The notes under the pieces are model-generated. The model was not told the origin of the DNA. It saw nothing but the letters and a program-made list of their open reading frames with translations, and ran no database searches. Below are positions 3,844 to 5,035 of a stretch of DNA of 5,035 bases, piece after piece; the stretch's first letter is position 1; every line of letters begins with the position of its first letter. Made by a program: the position numbers and the translations under genes. The stretch comes from an uncultured Porphyromonadaceae bacterium (GTDB taxonomy: Bacteria; Bacteroidota; Bacteroidia; Bacteroidales; Muribaculaceae), in assembly GCA_947174225.1 (NCBI GenBank), contig CAMWIF010000222.1, positions 1 through 5,035 of the forward strand, read 5' to 3'.

Positions 3844-5035
3844 TCACTTCCCGTATTCATTGTAGAGCATGATGAGATGCGACGCGCTCCAGCTGAAATG
3901 GGGAGCCTTGAGACACTTACCCGTGTGCGTGTCGTAGTTCTCGTGGATGGGTCCCCCTTCATTCAGACCCTCAAGACGCTCAAACACACGCCGTGTATAG
4001 TCGTCGGCAAGCTTCCCGTAGCCATAGTTGCGCAGACCGCTTATCGCGAAATAGGTTTGGTCAAGCCAAATAGGCCCGCGCCAATAGCCTCTCGGATTAT
4101 ACTTAGGATTATCAGCAGCCACAGTCGGGAATGGTATGTAGGTGGAGAATTTCGTAGTGTCCCGAAGCACAGGCATCATCTCCTCTACCTGCTCCGGAGT
4201 AGCAAGACCGGTCCAAAGCATCGTATACGCCTCACAGCCCGGATCGCCCACAAACTTCCCGTCAAGTGTGCGGTCGAAGAAGAAACGCCTCTCCGGATCA
4301 TAGAAATAGCCGCTGAGTTCTGAAGTATGGTCAGGCGCATCAAAATCCTCCCCCAAGATGACTGCAAATTTCTTCAGATATTTACATTCGTTGGCAAGGT
4401 AAGCATTGAGGTCTACACTCTCCTGATTCATGCTCCAAGCTTCCGGACTGCCATTGGAAAGCATCTGCGTGTCATCAAAACGTATCGCATTGTCCATACC
4501 GCTCTCCCACGCCGCTGCCTCAAGTGTGCCGTCGGTTGCACCATACTCACAAATGCCGTTATGATCATGGTCGCGCTTCTCATACCACCATTTATAATAA
4601 GCCATAAGCTGGGGATACATCTCAGCCAAGAAAGCCTTGTCGTCCGTAGCCTCATATATCTTGTCAACAGCCCACGCTACCAACGGCGGTTTACTGTTAC
4701 GTGCGTTGTTCTCGGCAGGATCAGTATAGATGCAGTCGATTATCATACCGTCAGGCAACTGGTAGTCAAACATCGCACGTATATTGTTCTTAGCCAATTC
4801 AGGATCAAAGGATGCAGCCCCGGCGCAGAAACGCCAACTGTCCCACGCCCACAAGCCCACAAAATAACCTACGGCGTGGCTCGGAATGATACCGTCGTGC
4901 AGCAGTCCGCCACGTGCGGCGCGGTGGTTGGATACAAGCGTGGTGATAGCCTTCACCGCGATACGGTCGTACTCGGAGGGCATATCGTTGCGCAACGTCT
5001 TCTTGAGATAACCATCCCAACGCTTCCCGTTCTCG
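3844..5035 (-). CDS. GH63-like (MGH1-fold) glycoside hydrolase, C-terminal part (partial)
   Basis: The frame is open from the right edge (first full codon 5034-5032) to TGA at 3846-3844, giving 396 residues and no N-terminus. A TTG at 4995 could be read as a start, but conserved-looking sequence (RWDGYLKKTL) precedes it, so the gene continues beyond the window. Motifs match the (alpha/alpha)6-barrel family GH63/YgjK: GLWAWDSW, LPDGMIIDCIY, WESGMDN and GGPIHENYDTHTG. Counting from the TTG, the likely catalytic acid is Asp168 (in ESGMDN) and the base Glu352 (in HENY), by analogy with YgjK Asp501 and Glu727. Such enzymes release glucose or related sugars from alpha-linked oligosaccharides; the exact substrate is unclear. 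The conserved FSWSASHLIMLYNEY end shows the C-terminus is complete. Location cannot be judged without the N-terminus. Unrelated GH37-type trehalase is less likely. Confidence 0.85.
   Translation of the reverse strand, partial: ENGKRWDGYLKKTLRNDMPSEYDRIAVKAITTLVSNHRAARGGLLHDGIIPSHAVGYFVGLWAWDSWRFCAGAASFDPELAKNNIRAMFDYQLPDGMIIDCIYTDPAENNARNSKPPLVAWAVDKIYEATDDKAFLAEMYPQLMAYYKWWYEKRDHDHNGICEYGATDGTLEAAAWESGMDNAIRFDDTQMLSNGSPEAWSMNQESVDLNAYLANECKYLKKFAVILGEDFDAPDHTSELSGYFYDPERRFFFDRTLDGKFVGDPGCEAYTMLWTGLATPEQVEEMMPVLRDTTKFSTYIPFPTVAADNPKYNPRGYWRGPIWLDQTYFAISGLRNYGYGKLADDYTRRVFERLEGLNEGGPIHENYDTHTGKCLKAPHFSWSASHLIMLYNEYGK

Noticed and set aside
4993..4995. TTG as the start codon of the GH63-like gene
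   Set aside because: The frame stays open to the window edge and the upstream residues (RWDGYLKKTL) look like part of the protein, so the gene is partial.

Overview
The window looks like chromosomal DNA of a gut-type Bacteroidales bacterium (Bacteroides, Prevotella or Muribaculaceae level; not resolved further). Three things point there. Two promoters match the Bacteroidota pattern TTTG-N20-TAnnTTTGC. Start codons lack clear Shine-Dalgarno sequences. The gene content (a UpxY-like NusG paralogue, a GH63 glycosidase, an RloA/RloB pair) is typical of that group. All large genes lie on the minus strand, so transcription runs from high to low coordinates.

Layout from right to left. Positions 5035-3844 hold the C-terminal 396 residues of a GH63-like glycoside hydrolase whose start lies outside the window. 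The gap 3843-3676 holds a perfect 19-bp inverted repeat and a strong promoter. Positions 3675-1904 hold a tight two-gene operon: an RloA-like AAA15 ATPase, then an RloB protein with TOPRIM-like motifs. This is a plausible anti-phage module. An intrinsic terminator for that operon sits at 1756-1702. Positions 1236-220 encode a NusG/UpxY-type antiterminator with an unusual C-terminal extension of about 150 residues. A further co-directional gene starts at 190 and runs off the left edge; its function is not recognised.

The 667-bp gap 1237-1903 is the most interesting part. Two 17-bp palindromic sites (1367-1383 and 1552-1568) are exact reverse complements of each other and bracket 168 bp of AT-rich DNA. 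This DNA carries a consensus promoter that points right, away from the NusG-like gene. The flanks of the two sites match each other as direct repeats. Inverting the segment would give each site a longer, nearly perfect dyad and would turn the promoter towards the NusG-like gene. I read this as a candidate phase-variable promoter (inverton) controlling a specialised antiterminator, drawn in its OFF orientation. This resembles the switching of Bacteroides capsule loci, but the repeat sequence differs from the capsule-type repeat I know. No recombinase gene is present in the window.

In the same gap, rightward of the switch, lie a C-rich, G-poor block with three degenerate 30-bp repeats, the rloAB terminator, a second hairpin, and a 17-bp tandem duplication that sets the rloB stop codon.
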